Below are positions 30,670-39,827 of a stretch of DNA of 64,000 nt, piece by piece. Position 1 is the stretch's first letter. Each line of letters opens with the position of its first letter. The notes under the pieces were generated by a model. It made no database searches. It was not told the DNA's origin and saw only the letters and a list, made by a program, of their open reading frames with translations. This stretch comes from Rhodobacter sp. GTDB taxonomy: Bacteria; Pseudomonadota; Alphaproteobacteria; Rhodobacterales; Rhodobacteraceae. Location: positions 1-64,000 of the forward strand of contig JAIXRW010000025.1 in NCBI GenBank assembly GCA_027484985.1. The letters run 5' to 3'. The position numbers and the translations under genes were made by a program.

Positions 30670-31213
30670 ACTGATCGCCAAATCCGCCCTTGCCGGCCAC
30701 GCGCCCCTGACCCGCGCCGCCACCACGCTGGCCGAAGCGCCGATGACCGACATCACCGCCATCGCGCCCTTTCCGGGCCAGACCAAGGCAGTCAATGCCG
30801 CGCTCAAACCGCTCGGGCTCAGCTTTCCCGCGCCCAATGGCCAAAGCAGCAACGGCCCCGTCCGCCTGCTCTGGACCGGGCGCGAACAGGCCTTCCTGAT
30901 CGGCGCGCCCGCCCCCGAAATGGGCGCGGCCGCCGCCGTCACCGGCCAGTCCGACGGCTGGGCCATCCTCACCCTGTCGGGCCCCTTGGCCCGCGACACG
31001 CTGGCACGCCTTGTCCCGCTCGACCTGCGCGAAACCGCCTTCCCCGTGGGCATGACCGCGCGCAGCGGGCTCAACCACATGGCCATGGTGCTGACCCGCA
31101 GCGACGCCGCAACCTACGAAATCATGGTGTTCCGCTCGATGGCCCGCACCGCATGGCACGAACTGGCCGAGGCGCTGGAAACCGTCGCCGCCCGCTTCGA
31201 CCAGATGGCGTAA
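30662..31213 (+). CDS. soxG: Sarcosine oxidase subunit gamma
   Basis: The 183-residue gamma subunit completes the sox operon. It shows the family features LIAKSALAGH near the N-terminus, RLLWTGREQAFLIG, and the HMAMVLTRSDAATYEIMVFR segment at the end. A GTG start (VPELIAK, read as Met) lies inside the last codons of soxA behind AAGGAACG, so translation is probably coupled. The gene is followed by hairpins at 31218-31235 and 31254-31330 that may end the operon transcript. Confidence 0.93.
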   Translation: MPELIAKSALAGHAPLTRAATTLAEAPMTDITAIAPFPGQTKAVNAALKPLGLSFPAPNGQSSNGPVRLLWTGREQAFLIGAPAPEMGAAAAVTGQSDGWAILTLSGPLARDTLARLVPLDLRETAFPVGMTARSGLNHMAMVLTRSDAATYEIMVFRSMARTAWHELAEALETVAARFDQMA

Positions 31214-31217
31214 AAAA

Positions 31218-31235
31218 GGGGGCGCTCGCGCCCCC
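31218..31235. terminator. GC-rich hairpin after soxG
   Basis: GGGGGCG and CGCCCCC form a 7-base stem around CTCG, eight bases after the soxG stop codon begins to be cleared. It has no clear T-run on the + strand, so it is a plausible but not certain terminator. Confidence 0.45.
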
Positions 31236-31253
31236 TCGCCCCTGCGGGGCTCA

Positions 31254-31330
31254 CCCCCTGAGGATATTTGCCGGGCAGAAAATGCACAGCCCGCAGCCCC
31301 ATTTTCTGCCCTTCAAATATCCTCAGGGGG
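31254..31330. repeat. Inverted pair of the ATATTTG/GGCAGAAAATG intergenic repeat
   Basis: The arm CCCCCTGAGGATATTTG (31254-31270) followed by GGGCAGAAAATG (31273-31284) is repeated in reverse as CATTTTCTGCCC (31300-31311) and CAAATATCCTCAGGGGG (31314-31330). Both arm segments are exact reverse complements. The pair could fold into a very stable hairpin between soxG and dnaG. Confidence 0.85.
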
Positions 31331-31408
31331 GGGCGCCGGAACGGCGACGGGGGCAGAATGCCCCCATCTTGCTTTGACAGCGGCCACGCGCGGGCCGATA
31401 TAGAACCC

Positions 31409-33373
31409 ATGTCCCTGCCACCCGGATTCCTTGACGAACTGCGCAGCCGCGTGTCGCTCTCACAGGTTGTGGGGCGCAAGGTCACGTGGGACATGCGCAA
31501 GTCGAACATGGCCAAGGGCGACTGGTGGGCGCCGTGCCCCTTCCATCAGGAAAAATCGGCCAGCTTCCATGTCGATGACAGGAAGGGCTTTTATTACTGC
31601 TTCGGCTGCCACGCCAAGGGCGATGCGGTCAGCTTCCTGAAGGAAAACGACAACCTGTCCTTCATGGAAGCGGTCGAGGCGCTTGCGCGCGAGGCGGGAA
31701 TGCAGATGCCCGCCCGCGATCCGCAGGCCGCCCAGAAAGCCGACCGCCGCACCCAACTGGCCGAAGTGATGGAAGAGGCGGTCAAATGGTTCCGCCTGCA
31801 ACTGAAAACCAGCGCCGCCGCCGAGGCGCGGGCCTATCTTGAAAAGCGCCGCCTCAGCCCCGCCGCACAGGACCGCTGGGAAATCGGCTTCGCGCCCGAC
31901 CAGCGGCAGGCGCTGTTTCACGCGCTGGTGCAAAAGGGCATCGCGCCCGACCTGATCGTCGATAGCGGCCTTTGCGCCAAACCCGATGACGGAGGTGCTC
32001 CCTACGACCGCTTCCGCGGCCGCATCATCTTTCCCATCCGCGACGGGCGCGGCCGCGCCATATCGCTGGGCGGCAGGTCGATGGACCCAAACGCCCGCGC
32101 GAAATACCTCAACGGCCCCGAAACCGAACTGTTCGACAAAGGCCGCAACCTTTTCAACCACGGCCCCGCCCGCGAAGCGGCGGGCAAGGGCCTGCCGCTC
32201 ATCGTGGCCGAAGGCTACATGGATGTGATCGCCCTGTCCGAAGCGGGCTTCCGCGCCGCCGTGGCCCCCTTGGGCACCGCCGTCACCGAAGACCAGCTTC
32301 GCCTGATGTGGCGCATCAGCGACGAGCCGGTGATCGCGCTTGACGGCGATGCCGCAGGCATCCGCGCCGCGCTGCGGGTGATCGACCTTGCCCTGCCCCT
32401 GCTTGAGGCAGGCAAGGCGCTGCGTTTCGCCGTGCTGCCGCAGGGGCAAGACCCCGACGACCTGATCAAGGCCCAAGGCGCCCCCGCCATGCAAAAGGTG
32501 CTGGACGAGGCGCAGCCCATGGTCAACCTGCTGTGGCGGCGCGAAACCGAAGGCAAGGTGTTCGACAGCCCCGAACGGAAAGCCGCGCTCGACAAACGCC
32601 TGCGGGCGGCATTGTCCAAGATCGCCGACCCCTCGATCCGCGGCCATTACGGCGAAGATATCAAGACCCTGCGCCAGCAGCTTTTCGGGCGCGAGGCAAA
32701 GCCCTTCCGCGAATGGGTGCCGCGCCAGCCCGGGGCAGGGGGCGGGCGCTTTGCGCCACCCCGTCCGGTCTCGCCCATGCCCAGCACCCGCGCCTCGCTT
32801 CTGGCGCAGGCCGGCGGCCCCGAGGAAGCCCTGCGCGAGGCGGTGATCCTTGCCACGCTGATGACCCATCCGCGCCTGATCGCCCGCTTCGAATCCGCCC
32901 TCGACCGCTGCGAATTTACCGGCCCCGGCCATGCCCGCCTGCGCGACCTTCTGCTCATCCACGCCGATGCCGATGACCCCCGCGCCATTCTGGCCGAACA
33001 GCGCCCCGAAGCGGTGGAAACCATCTTTGCCCATCCCCATGTCAGGAACGCCCCTGCCATCCTGCACCCCGACGATACCGAAAAGGCCGAATTTGCCGTG
33101 GCGCAGGATCTGTTCCTGCTCACCACCGAACGCGGCCGCCTGCGCGAGATCGAGGATGCCGCGCAGGATATCGAGGGCGTGGCCGACGAAGGCCTGACAT
33201 GGCGCCTGCGCAAGGCGACCGAAGCACGGGCCGAGGCGCAGCGCGGCCCGCAGGACAAGACCGGCGACAGCATCATCGCCGCCAATGGCGTGGCACTCGA
33301 CAAGGACGAATTGGAACAGTCCCGCCGCGTCTTTGACTCGATCCGCTTCGACAAGGGCGGAAACCGCCCCTAG
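31409..33373 (+). CDS. dnaG: DNA primase DnaG
   Basis: DnaG makes the RNA primers of replication. The 654-residue protein has the CHC2 zinc finger (Cys43, His46, Cys64, Cys67 in WAPCPFHQEKS and YYCFGCHAKGD), the RNA-polymerase core with RFRGRIIFPI, the TOPRIM motif VAEGYMDVIAL and the DGDAAG metal site, and a C-terminal helical domain for contact with DnaB. The start MSLPPGFLDELRSRV at 31409 was chosen by family alignment. It lies directly upstream of rpoD, part of the old macromolecular-synthesis arrangement. Confidence 0.97.
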   Translation: MSLPPGFLDELRSRVSLSQVVGRKVTWDMRKSNMAKGDWWAPCPFHQEKSASFHVDDRKGFYYCFGCHAKGDAVSFLKENDNLSFMEAVEALAREAGMQMPARDPQAAQKADRRTQLAEVMEEAVKWFRLQLKTSAAAEARAYLEKRRLSPAAQDRWEIGFAPDQRQALFHALVQKGIAPDLIVDSGLCAKPDDGGAPYDRFRGRIIFPIRDGRGRAISLGGRSMDPNARAKYLNGPETELFDKGRNLFNHGPAREAAGKGLPLIVAEGYMDVIALSEAGFRAAVAPLGTAVTEDQLRLMWRISDEPVIALDGDAAGIRAALRVIDLALPLLEAGKALRFAVLPQGQDPDDLIKAQGAPAMQKVLDEAQPMVNLLWRRETEGKVFDSPERKAALDKRLRAALSKIADPSIRGHYGEDIKTLRQQLFGREAKPFREWVPRQPGAGGGRFAPPRPVSPMPSTRASLLAQAGGPEEALREAVILATLMTHPRLIARFESALDRCEFTGPGHARLRDLLLIHADADDPRAILAEQRPEAVETIFAHPHVRNAPAILHPDDTEKAEFAVAQDLFLLTTERGRLREIEDAAQDIEGVADEGLTWRLRKATEARAEAQRGPQDKTGDSIIAANGVALDKDELEQSRRVFDSIRFDKGGNRP

Positions 33374-33392
33374 CCGCCCGCCTTCCTGCAAA

Positions 33393-33460
33393 GAATCACC
33401 CCCGCCCCCTTACACCTGTCGTGATTCGCGCTATTGATTCGGCGGGCGCCCCTTTGATTC
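33393..33460. promoter_or_regulatory. Cluster of four GANTC (CcrM-type) sites upstream of rpoD
   Basis: GANTC occurs at 33393 (GAATC), 33423, 33436 and 33456 (GATTC) in the 139-base gap between dnaG and rpoD. Three of them lie within the repeated heptamer TGATTCG. GANTC is the target of the cell-cycle methyltransferase CcrM of Alphaproteobacteria, and clusters in promoters can make expression depend on methylation state. Confidence 0.5.
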
Positions 33461-33512
33461 GTCGCGGGGCCTCCCATATAGCCTCCACGCGCCCGCATCT
33501 TCAGGAGCATCC

Positions 33513-35510
33513 ATGGCACTCAAAGACACCGACGACGCGAAGCCCGAAGAGCAGGAAGCCGACGTTTCCCTTGATATGAGCCAGGCCGCCGTCAAGAAGA
33601 TGATCGCCGACGCGCGTGAACGGGGCTACATCACCTACGAACAGCTCAACACCGTCCTGCCGCCCGAACAGGTTTCGTCCGAGCAGATCGAGGATGTGAT
33701 GTCGATGCTGTCCGAAATGGGCATCAACATCATCGAAGATGACGAGGCGGACGACGCCGAAGCCGGTGGCGAACTGGTGGTAACCGAATCAACCTCGCGC
33801 GAGGTTGCCGTGGTGGGCGCCACCACCGAAACGCTCGACCGCACCGATGACCCCGTCCGCATGTATCTGCGCGAAATGGGCAGCGTCGAACTGCTGTCGC
33901 GCGAGGGCGAGATCGCCATCGCCAAGCGCATCGAAGCCGGTCGCAACACCATGATCCTCGGGCTGTGCGAAAGCCCGCTGACATTCCAGGCCATCACCAT
34001 CTGGCGCGACGAACTTCTGTCCGAAGACATCCTGTTGCGCGATGTGATCGACCTGGAAGCCACCTTTGGCCGGTCGCTCGACGGCGAAGATGATATGGAC
34101 GGGCCGGAACTGGGCGGTGTCGAACTTGACAGCGCCGCCCCCCGCCGCAGCACCGGCGGCAATGACGAACCCGAACTTGATGCCGATGGCAACCCGCTGT
34201 CGCGGGCCGAAGACGATGACGAGGATGACGAAGCCTCGAACATGTCGCTCGCCGCGATGGAAGCCGCGTTGAAGCCCAAAGTGCTGGAAACGCTGGAAAT
34301 CATCGCCCGCGATTACGTCAAGCTGGCCGAGATGCAGGATCTGCGGATGTCGGCCGCGCTGACCGAAAAGGGCAGTTTCTCGGCCAAGGACGAAGCCGCC
34401 TATCAAAAGCTGCGCTCCGAAATCGTGGTGCTGGTGAACGAACTTCACCTGCACAACAACCGGATCGAGGCCCTGATCGACCAGCTTTACGGCATCAACC
34501 GCAAGATCATGGCGATCAATTCCAACATGGTCAAACTGGCCGATGCCGCCCGCATCAACCGCCGCGAATTCATCGACGAATACCAAGGCTACGAGCTTGA
34601 CCCGAACTGGGCCGACCGCATGGCTGCCAAGGGCGGTCGCGGCTGGCAGACCCTGTTCGAGAAATCGCGCGACAAGGTGGAAGACCTGCGTTCCGAAATG
34701 GCCACGGTCGGCCAATATATCGGCGTCGATATCAGCGAATTCCGCCGCATCGTGAACCAGGTGCAAAAGGGCGAGAAAGAGGCGCGTCAGGCCAAGAAGG
34801 AAATGGTGGAAGCCAACCTTCGCCTCGTCATCTCGATCGCCAAGAAATACACCAACCGCGGCCTGCAATTCCTTGACCTCATCCAAGAGGGCAATATCGG
34901 CCTTATGAAGGCCGTCGATAAATTCGAATACCGCCGCGGCTATAAATTCTCGACCTATGCGACATGGTGGATCCGTCAGGCCATCACGCGGTCCATCGCC
35001 GATCAGGCCCGCACCATCCGTATTCCGGTGCATATGATCGAAACGATCAACAAACTTGTCCGCACCGGCCGCCAGATGCTGCACGAAATCGGCCGCGAAC
35101 CCACCCCCGAGGAACTGGCCGAAAAGCTGCAAATGCCGCTCGAAAAGGTCCGCAAGGTGATGAAGATCGCCAAGGAACCGATTTCCTTGGAAACCCCCAT
35201 CGGCGACGAAGAGGACAGCCAGCTTGGCGACTTCATCGAAGACAAGAACGCCATCCTGCCGCTCGACAGCGCCATTCAGGAAAACCTGAAAGAAACCACC
35301 ACCCGCGTCCTCGCCAGCCTGACCCCCCGCGAAGAACGCGTCCTACGCATGCGCTTCGGCATCGGCATGAACACCGACCACACGCTGGAAGAAGTGGGCC
35401 AACAGTTCAGCGTCACCCGCGAACGCATCCGCCAGATTGAGGCGAAGGCGTTGCGGAAGCTGAAGCATCCGAGCAGAAGCAGGAAGCTGCGGAGTTTCCT
35501 CGACCAATAA
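33513..35510 (+). CDS. rpoD: RNA polymerase primary sigma factor RpoD (sigma-70)
   Basis: This is the housekeeping sigma factor. The 665-residue protein has region 1.1 near the start ([20 protein letters not shown]), region 1.2 ([20 protein letters not shown]), a large acidic non-conserved insert (about 190-250), the core region 2 with [20 protein letters not shown] for -10 recognition, region 3, and region 4 with the [22 protein letters not shown]. An AGGAG stands eight bases before the ATG. It follows dnaG by 139 bases and ends in a strong terminator. Confidence 0.98.
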   Translation: MALKDTDDAKPEEQEADVSLDMSQAAVKKMIADARERGYITYEQLNTVLPPEQVSSEQIEDVMSMLSEMGINIIEDDEADDAEAGGELVVTESTSREVAVVGATTETLDRTDDPVRMYLREMGSVELLSREGEIAIAKRIEAGRNTMILGLCESPLTFQAITIWRDELLSEDILLRDVIDLEATFGRSLDGEDDMDGPELGGVELDSAAPRRSTGGNDEPELDADGNPLSRAEDDDEDDEASNMSLAAMEAALKPKVLETLEIIARDYVKLAEMQDLRMSAALTEKGSFSAKDEAAYQKLRSEIVVLVNELHLHNNRIEALIDQLYGINRKIMAINSNMVKLADAARINRREFIDEYQGYELDPNWADRMAAKGGRGWQTLFEKSRDKVEDLRSEMATVGQYIGVDISEFRRIVNQVQKGEKEARQAKKEMVEANLRLVISIAKKYTNRGLQFLDLIQEGNIGLMKAVDKFEYRRGYKFSTYATWWIRQAITRSIADQARTIRIPVHMIETINKLVRTGRQMLHEIGREPTPEELAEKLQMPLEKVRKVMKIAKEPISLETPIGDEEDSQLGDFIEDKNAILPLDSAIQENLKETTTRVLASLTPREERVLRMRFGIGMNTDHTLEEVGQQFSVTRERIRQIEAKALRKLKHPSRSRKLRSFLDQ

Positions 35511-35514
35511 TCAA

Positions 35515-35540
35515 GAGCGCCCTTCGGGGCGCTTTTTATT
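35515..35540 (+). terminator. Intrinsic terminator of rpoD
   Basis: AGCGCCC and GGGCGCT form a stem with a TTCG tetraloop, followed by TTTTATTT, four bases after the rpoD stop. Confidence 0.9.
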
Positions 35541-35608
35541 TGGGTATGTGCTTGCTGCCCACCGTCTCTTAGAAACGCCCCAATACTGCTGCGCGGTTGT
35601 GGTTATGA

Positions 35609-36187
35609 ATGAGTGAGTTGGTGAATATGGGAACCACACCGCCTGCCAAGATCGGACCTGTAACAAAAGCCGTGGTTTTTCTGTATTTTGCTTTGTCAAT
35701 TTTGGCAGTGATACCGATGCTACTGCGAAGTTTCTTCCTTCCCGTGCATGGATCGGCAGCATCAAGTCAAAGCCCGTTGGTGGCCGCTGTTGTATTGATC
35801 GGTGTCCTGTCAGGCGTTTTTCTCGTGATTGCGATCAAGCCGGTTTCTTCAATGGATTCTTTAAAGGATGCCATAGTCGCCGCGGCGGCTTCTGCTTTCT
35901 CTGCATTTGTTGTCTACGCTGCTTTTTTTGCCGGTCTCCCGTTAATCTATTCAGCAGTTTTGGGAAACGAGCGAGACGTGCGTGTGGTCGTTGAAAATCC
36001 TCGTGCTTCCTCGCAGAAATCTTGCAGACATCGCGTAGAGCTGCGTGACAGTTTATTCTTTTTCGATAGCCTCTGCGGCTTGACAGAAGAATTCAGGAGC
36101 AGCCTGAAGCCTGGAGACCAGCTGACCGTTTCTGGCAAGGGCTCGAAGTTCGGGATTTTTGTCAGGTCCGTCAAGAAAGCCCAATAA
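35609..36187 (+). CDS. Putative membrane protein, AT-richer than its neighbours
   Basis: This 192-residue frame is not recognised. It has three hydrophobic segments (VVFLYFALSILAVIPMLL, about 21-38; LVAAVVLIGVLSGVFLVIAI, about 57-76; and a third near 90-115 with FVVYAAFFAGLPLIY) and a soluble C-terminal domain with two cysteines and an OB-like KPGDQLTVSGKGSKFGIFV end. Base composition is visibly lower in GC than all surrounding genes, and codons such as TTT, AAT and TCA are frequent, which suggests transfer. The start could be 35609 or the in-frame ATG at 35627; neither has a strong ribosome site. Confidence 0.6.
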   Translation: MSELVNMGTTPPAKIGPVTKAVVFLYFALSILAVIPMLLRSFFLPVHGSAASSQSPLVAAVVLIGVLSGVFLVIAIKPVSSMDSLKDAIVAAAASAFSAFVVYAAFFAGLPLIYSAVLGNERDVRVVVENPRASSQKSCRHRVELRDSLFFFDSLCGLTEEFRSSLKPGDQLTVSGKGSKFGIFVRSVKKAQ

Positions 36188-36238
36188 AGTCTAGTATCGC
36201 ATTCGAGGCGCGGCCAAGATTCCTTGCAGGTTGCCCCC

Positions 36239-36445
36239 TCAAACCTCCACCCACTCCACCACACTCTCCGGCGCACCGACAGCCACTCCGCCAGCCGCCA
36301 TCCCCTCCAGATGGAACGGGATCGCCTCGGCCAACTCGCGCTTCACCTCCGCCACGCTTGCCCCGGCCGCCACGCAGCCCGGCAAATCGGGCACATAGCC
36401 CGAATAACCCTCGCCCGCTTTTTCGATCACAACCGCATAGCGCAT
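36239..36445 (-). CDS. hicB: HicB-type antitoxin
   Basis: The 68-residue protein is a short HicB: MRYAVVIEKAGEGYSGYVPD followed by LPGCVAAGASVAEVKREL is the family core, a partial RNase H-like fold that binds HicA. The usual C-terminal DNA-binding domain is absent, as in several compact HicB proteins. It lies one base downstream of hicA, so the toxin gene comes first, as is normal for hicAB. Together they form a type II toxin-antitoxin pair. Confidence 0.9.
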   Translation of the reverse strand: MRYAVVIEKAGEGYSGYVPDLPGCVAAGASVAEVKRELAEAIPFHLEGMAAGGVAVGAPESVVEWVEV

Positions 36446-36446
36446 G

Positions 36447-36647
36447 TCAGTGCCCCTTCAGCCCCGCCTGTTTCAAGATAGAGTTGAACGTGCCGGGTGC
36501 CAAGTCGTCGCTATCCTTGCCCGCCACCGTCACCCGCCCCGCCTTCACGGCGTGTGCAAACTGCCGATGGCTGCCCCGCGTGGCGACAAGATACCAGCCA
36601 TCATCGGCCAACAGGCGCAAGACGAAGCGGATTTTGACAACCGGCAT
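36447..36647 (-). CDS. hicA: HicA-type mRNA interferase toxin
   Basis: HicA is a small double-stranded-RNA-binding-fold ribonuclease. The 66-residue protein has DDGWYLVATRGSHRQFAH with the active-site His27, then GRVTVAG and a C-terminal PGTFNSILKQAGL, all typical. The length is normal. It precedes hicB with a single base between them. Confidence 0.92.
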   Translation of the reverse strand: MPVVKIRFVLRLLADDGWYLVATRGSHRQFAHAVKAGRVTVAGKDSDDLAPGTFNSILKQAGLKGH

Positions 36648-36883
36648 GGCAGAACCCTTTGCTCCTGCCGCTCGGCTTTAGTCCCGTTTGGTTAACGAAC
36701 CGTTGCTCCCACCCTGCCGATGTGAGTCCCGCCCGCCACACCCGGCGCCCCCCATATCCTGCGCCCCCCTCTTCCCCCTAGCCGAAACCTGCCCCTTGCC
36801 CCTATAGTTTGCGTCAAGAACGGGGGAACAACCCCGAGCGTACGAGGCAGGCAACAAAACCAACAAGCAAGGGGAGGGGGCCT

Positions 36884-37351
36884 ATGCGCTGCCCGTTCTG
36901 CGGCAATATCGACACCCAGGTGAAAGACTCGCGCCCGGCCGAAGATCACGTCTCGATCCGCCGCCGCCGCTTTTGCCCCGCCTGCGGCGGGCGCTTCACC
37001 ACCTATGAACGCGTCCAGCTGCGCGACCTCGTGGTGATCAAATCCTCGGGCAAACGCGAAGATTTCGACCGTTCGAAACTGGAACGCTCGATCCGCATCG
37101 CCATGCAGAAACGCCCGATCGAACCCGAACGCATCGACCAGATGATTTCCGGCATCGTGCGGCGTCTGGAAAGCCTTGGCGAAACCGACATCCCGTCCAA
37201 GGTGATCGGCGAGATCGTGATGGAATCCCTCGCCCGCATCGACACCGTGGGCTATGTGCGCTTCGCCTCGGTCTATAAAAACTTCCAGGCCGCCGACGAT
37301 TTCGACAAATTCGTCAGCGAGTTGCGCCCCAACACCACCCCTGACGAGTGA
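36884..37351 (+). CDS. nrdR: Transcriptional repressor NrdR
   Basis: NrdR represses ribonucleotide reductase genes in response to ATP/dATP. The 155-residue protein has the zinc ribbon (Cys3, Cys6, Cys31, Cys34; [17 protein letters not shown] and [14 protein letters not shown]) followed by an ATP-cone domain ([19 protein letters not shown] onward). The start at 36884 gives the standard MRCPFCG N-terminus after a GGGGAGGGGG ribosome site. Its stop overlaps the ribD start, the usual nrdR-rib arrangement of Alphaproteobacteria. Confidence 0.97.
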   Translation: MRCPFCGNIDTQVKDSRPAEDHVSIRRRRFCPACGGRFTTYERVQLRDLVVIKSSGKREDFDRSKLERSIRIAMQKRPIEPERIDQMISGIVRRLESLGETDIPSKVIGEIVMESLARIDTVGYVRFASVYKNFQAADDFDKFVSELRPNTTPDE

Positions 37352-38442
37352 TCCGCCCCGACGACGAAGCCCATATGTCCCACGCCCTCGCGCTTGCCGC
37401 GCGGGGGCTGGGGCGCACATGGCCCAACCCGTCGGTCGGCTGCGTGATCGTGAACGGGGGCCGCATCCTGGGGCGCGGTTTTACCCAGCCGGGTGGCCGC
37501 CCCCATGCCGAACGCATGGCGCTGGAACAGGCAGGGCAGGGCGCACGGGGCGCCACGGCCTATGTCACGCTCGAACCCTGCGCCCATCACGGCAAGACGC
37601 CCCCCTGCACCGATGCCCTGATCGCATCGGGCATCGCCCGCGTCGTCACCGCCCAAACCGACCCTGACCCCCGCGTATCCGGCCGTGGCCATGCCCTGCT
37701 GCGGGCGGCCGGCATCACCGTCACCGAAGGCGTGCTTGAACCGCAGGCCCGCGCGCTGCAAGCGGGCTTCCTGAAACGGGTGACCCAAGGGCTGCCCTTC
37801 ACCACCGTTAAACTCGCCGCCACGCTTGACGGTCGCATCGCCACCGCCACGGGCGAAAGCCGCTGGATCACCGGCCCCGCCGCCCGCCGCGCGGTGCATG
37901 CCATGCGCCTGACCCATGACGCGGTGCTGACCAACAGCGGCACCGCCCGCATCGACGACCCCGACCTGACCGCCCGCGACATGGGCGCCCGCCACCAACC
38001 GCTCCGCCTCCTGCTTGACGCCCGCCTGACCCACAGCGCGGCCAGCCGCCTTGGCCGCACCGCCCGCGAACATCCCGTCTGGGTGCTGCACAGCGCCGCC
38101 GCCCCCGCCGAAGCCCGCGCCGCATGGGCCGCCACCGGCGCGCGGCTGATCGAATGTCCCGCCCGCGGCGACCATCTCGACCTCACCGCCGCCTTCCGCC
38201 TGCTCGCCGCCGAAGGCCTGACCCGTATTCTGGTCGAGGCAGGCGGCATCTTCGCCGCCGCGCTGATCCGCGATGCCCTCGTCGATGAACTCGCCCTTTT
38301 CACCGCAGGCGCGCTGATCGGGTCCGAAGGCAGCCCCGTTCTCGGCCCGCTCGGCCTGACCAGCCTCGCAGCAGCCCCCCGCCCGCATCTCGTCGGGCAA
38401 GAAACCCATGGCCCTGATATCCTGACCCGCTGGCGCTTCTGA
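37348..38442 (+). CDS. ribD: Riboflavin biosynthesis protein RibD (deaminase/reductase)
   Basis: RibD carries out two consecutive steps of riboflavin synthesis. The 364-residue protein has a zinc deaminase domain (His53-Ala-Glu55 in [10 protein letters not shown]; Cys78 and Cys87 in [13 protein letters not shown]) and a C-terminal reductase domain ([36 protein letters not shown]). It begins with GTG overlapping the nrdR stop. The expected ribE/ribBA/ribH genes do not follow; an opposite-strand glyoxalase gene does, so the rib operon is split here. Confidence 0.96.
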   Translation: MIRPDDEAHMSHALALAARGLGRTWPNPSVGCVIVNGGRILGRGFTQPGGRPHAERMALEQAGQGARGATAYVTLEPCAHHGKTPPCTDALIASGIARVVTAQTDPDPRVSGRGHALLRAAGITVTEGVLEPQARALQAGFLKRVTQGLPFTTVKLAATLDGRIATATGESRWITGPAARRAVHAMRLTHDAVLTNSGTARIDDPDLTARDMGARHQPLRLLLDARLTHSAASRLGRTAREHPVWVLHSAAAPAEARAAWAATGARLIECPARGDHLDLTAAFRLLAAEGLTRILVEAGGIFAAALIRDALVDELALFTAGALIGSEGSPVLGPLGLTSLAAAPRPHLVGQETHGPDILTRWRF

Positions 38443-38454
38443 CCCGCCGCGCGT

Positions 38455-38476
38455 CATTTTCTGCCCTCAAATATCC
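38455..38476 (+). repeat. Single copy of the ATATTTG/GGCAGAAAATG intergenic repeat
   Basis: CATTTTCTGCCC directly followed by TCAAATATCC repeats the right arm of the inverted pair at 31300-31323, with one base less between the two halves. It lies between the converging ribD and glyoxalase genes and is followed by a G-rich run. Confidence 0.75.
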
Positions 38477-38514
38477 CACGGGGGGTGCGGGGGGTGTGAA
38501 ACCCCCCGCTTGTG

Positions 38515-38943
38515 TCACCAATGCCCCACGCTTGGCGCCGATTTCCACGGTTCCACCGGCTCCAGCGCCGCGCCCTTCTGCAACAGCTCGATCGAGATGT
38601 TGTCGGGGCTGCGCACGAATGCCATCCGCCCGTCCCGCGGCGGGCGGTTGATTACCACGCCATGCGCGGCCAGATGCGCGCAGGTGGCGTGGATATCATC
38701 CACCTCATAGGCCAGATGCCCGAAATGGCGGCTGTCGCTGGGCAGGCCCGCGTCGCCATCCCAGTTATAGGTCAGCTCGATCGGCGCCTCGGGCTGGCCG
38801 GGGGGCGCCATGAAGACCAGCGTGAAACGCCCGCCCTCGTTTTCGTAGCGCCGCGTCTCTTCCAGCCCCAACAGGCGATAAAACGCCATCGACGCGTCAA
38901 GGTCTTTCACCCGCACCATCGTATGCAAATATGTCAGTCCCAT
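38515..38943 (-). CDS. gloA: Lactoylglutathione lyase-like VOC protein
   Basis: The 142-residue protein resembles glyoxalase I, which converts the methylglyoxal-glutathione adduct. It begins MGLTYLHTMVRVKDLDASMA with FYRLLGLEETRRYENEGGRF next, has IELTYNWDG with a metal-site Glu, and a GHLAYEVDDI metal-site His, the signature order of the family. The start at 38943 follows GGAGAG. It converges with ribD. The specific substrate is inferred from overall similarity only. Confidence 0.88.
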   Translation of the reverse strand: MGLTYLHTMVRVKDLDASMAFYRLLGLEETRRYENEGGRFTLVFMAPPGQPEAPIELTYNWDGDAGLPSDSRHFGHLAYEVDDIHATCAHLAAHGVVINRPPRDGRMAFVRSPDNISIELLQKGAALEPVEPWKSAPSVGHW

Positions 38944-39047
38944 CGGACTCTCCTTCCCGTTTCCGGCGTCCACATTACGCATGGCATCGCCGCCAATTCC
39001 ACCGCAAGATATGGTAGCGCCCGACTCGTCCAAGCCCAGAGGTTCCG

Positions 39048-39827
39048 ATGCAGCAATACCATGACGCGCTTCGCACCGTGCTGTCGCAGGGCACCCGCAG
39101 CACAGACCGCACCGGCACCGGCACGATCAGCCATTTCGGCCTGCAATCGCGCTACCCCCTGTCCGACGGCTTCCCGCTGGTCACCACCAAGAAACTGCAC
39201 CTGCGCTCGATCATCCATGAGCTTTTGTGGTTCCTGAAGGGTGACACGAATATCCGCTACCTCAACGAAAACGGCGTGACCATCTGGGATGAATGGGCCG
39301 ATGCAAACGGCGATCTCGGCCCCGTCTATGGCCGCCAGTGGCGCGATTTTGGCGGTGTGGACCAGATTGCCACGCTTGTCGAAACCATCCAGCGCAGCCC
39401 CGACAGCCGCCGCCTGATCGTTTCGGCATGGAACCCGCCCGATGTGCCCCATATGGCGCTGCCGCCCTGCCACACCATGTGGCAGGTCCGCATCCTTGGC
39501 GGCAAACTGCACCTGCAACTCTATCAGCGCAGCGCCGACATGTTCCTTGGCGTGCCGTTCAACATCGCCTCTTACGCCCTGCTCGCCGTCATGCTCGCCC
39601 ATGTCACGGGATATGAGGCGGGCGATTTCATCCATTCCATCGGTGACGCGCATATCTACCTCAACCACCTCGAACAGGTGCAAACCCAGCTTGCCCGCGA
39701 CATCCGCCCCCTGCCAAAGCTGGAAATCACCCGCGCCGTGCCCTCGATCTTCGATTTCCGGTATGAGGATTTCGCCGTAACCGGCTACGATCCGCACCCC
39801 GCCATCAAGGCAGCGGTGGCCGTGTGA
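39048..39827 (+). CDS. thyA: Thymidylate synthase
   Basis: ThyA methylates dUMP using methylenetetrahydrofolate and yields dihydrofolate. The 259-residue protein has [18 protein letters not shown], the [17 protein letters not shown] segment, the catalytic Cys141 in [12 protein letters not shown], and the [20 protein letters not shown] stretch, all standard. It overlaps folA by one base (TGATG), which couples it to the enzyme that recycles its product. Confidence 0.98.
   Translation: MQQYHDALRTVLSQGTRSTDRTGTGTISHFGLQSRYPLSDGFPLVTTKKLHLRSIIHELLWFLKGDTNIRYLNENGVTIWDEWADANGDLGPVYGRQWRDFGGVDQIATLVETIQRSPDSRRLIVSAWNPPDVPHMALPPCHTMWQVRILGGKLHLQLYQRSADMFLGVPFNIASYALLAVMLAHVTGYEAGDFIHSIGDAHIYLNHLEQVQTQLARDIRPLPKLEITRAVPSIFDFRYEDFAVTGYDPHPAIKAAVAV

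Noticed and set aside
27703-31086. A 1127-codon frame antisense to soxD, soxA and soxG
   Set aside because: It is the GC-rich mirror of soxA, whose family match over its full length is certain; the antisense peptide has no recognisable domain.
31460-33391. A 643-codon frame antisense to dnaG
   Set aside because: dnaG is complete with its zinc finger and TOPRIM motif on the + strand.
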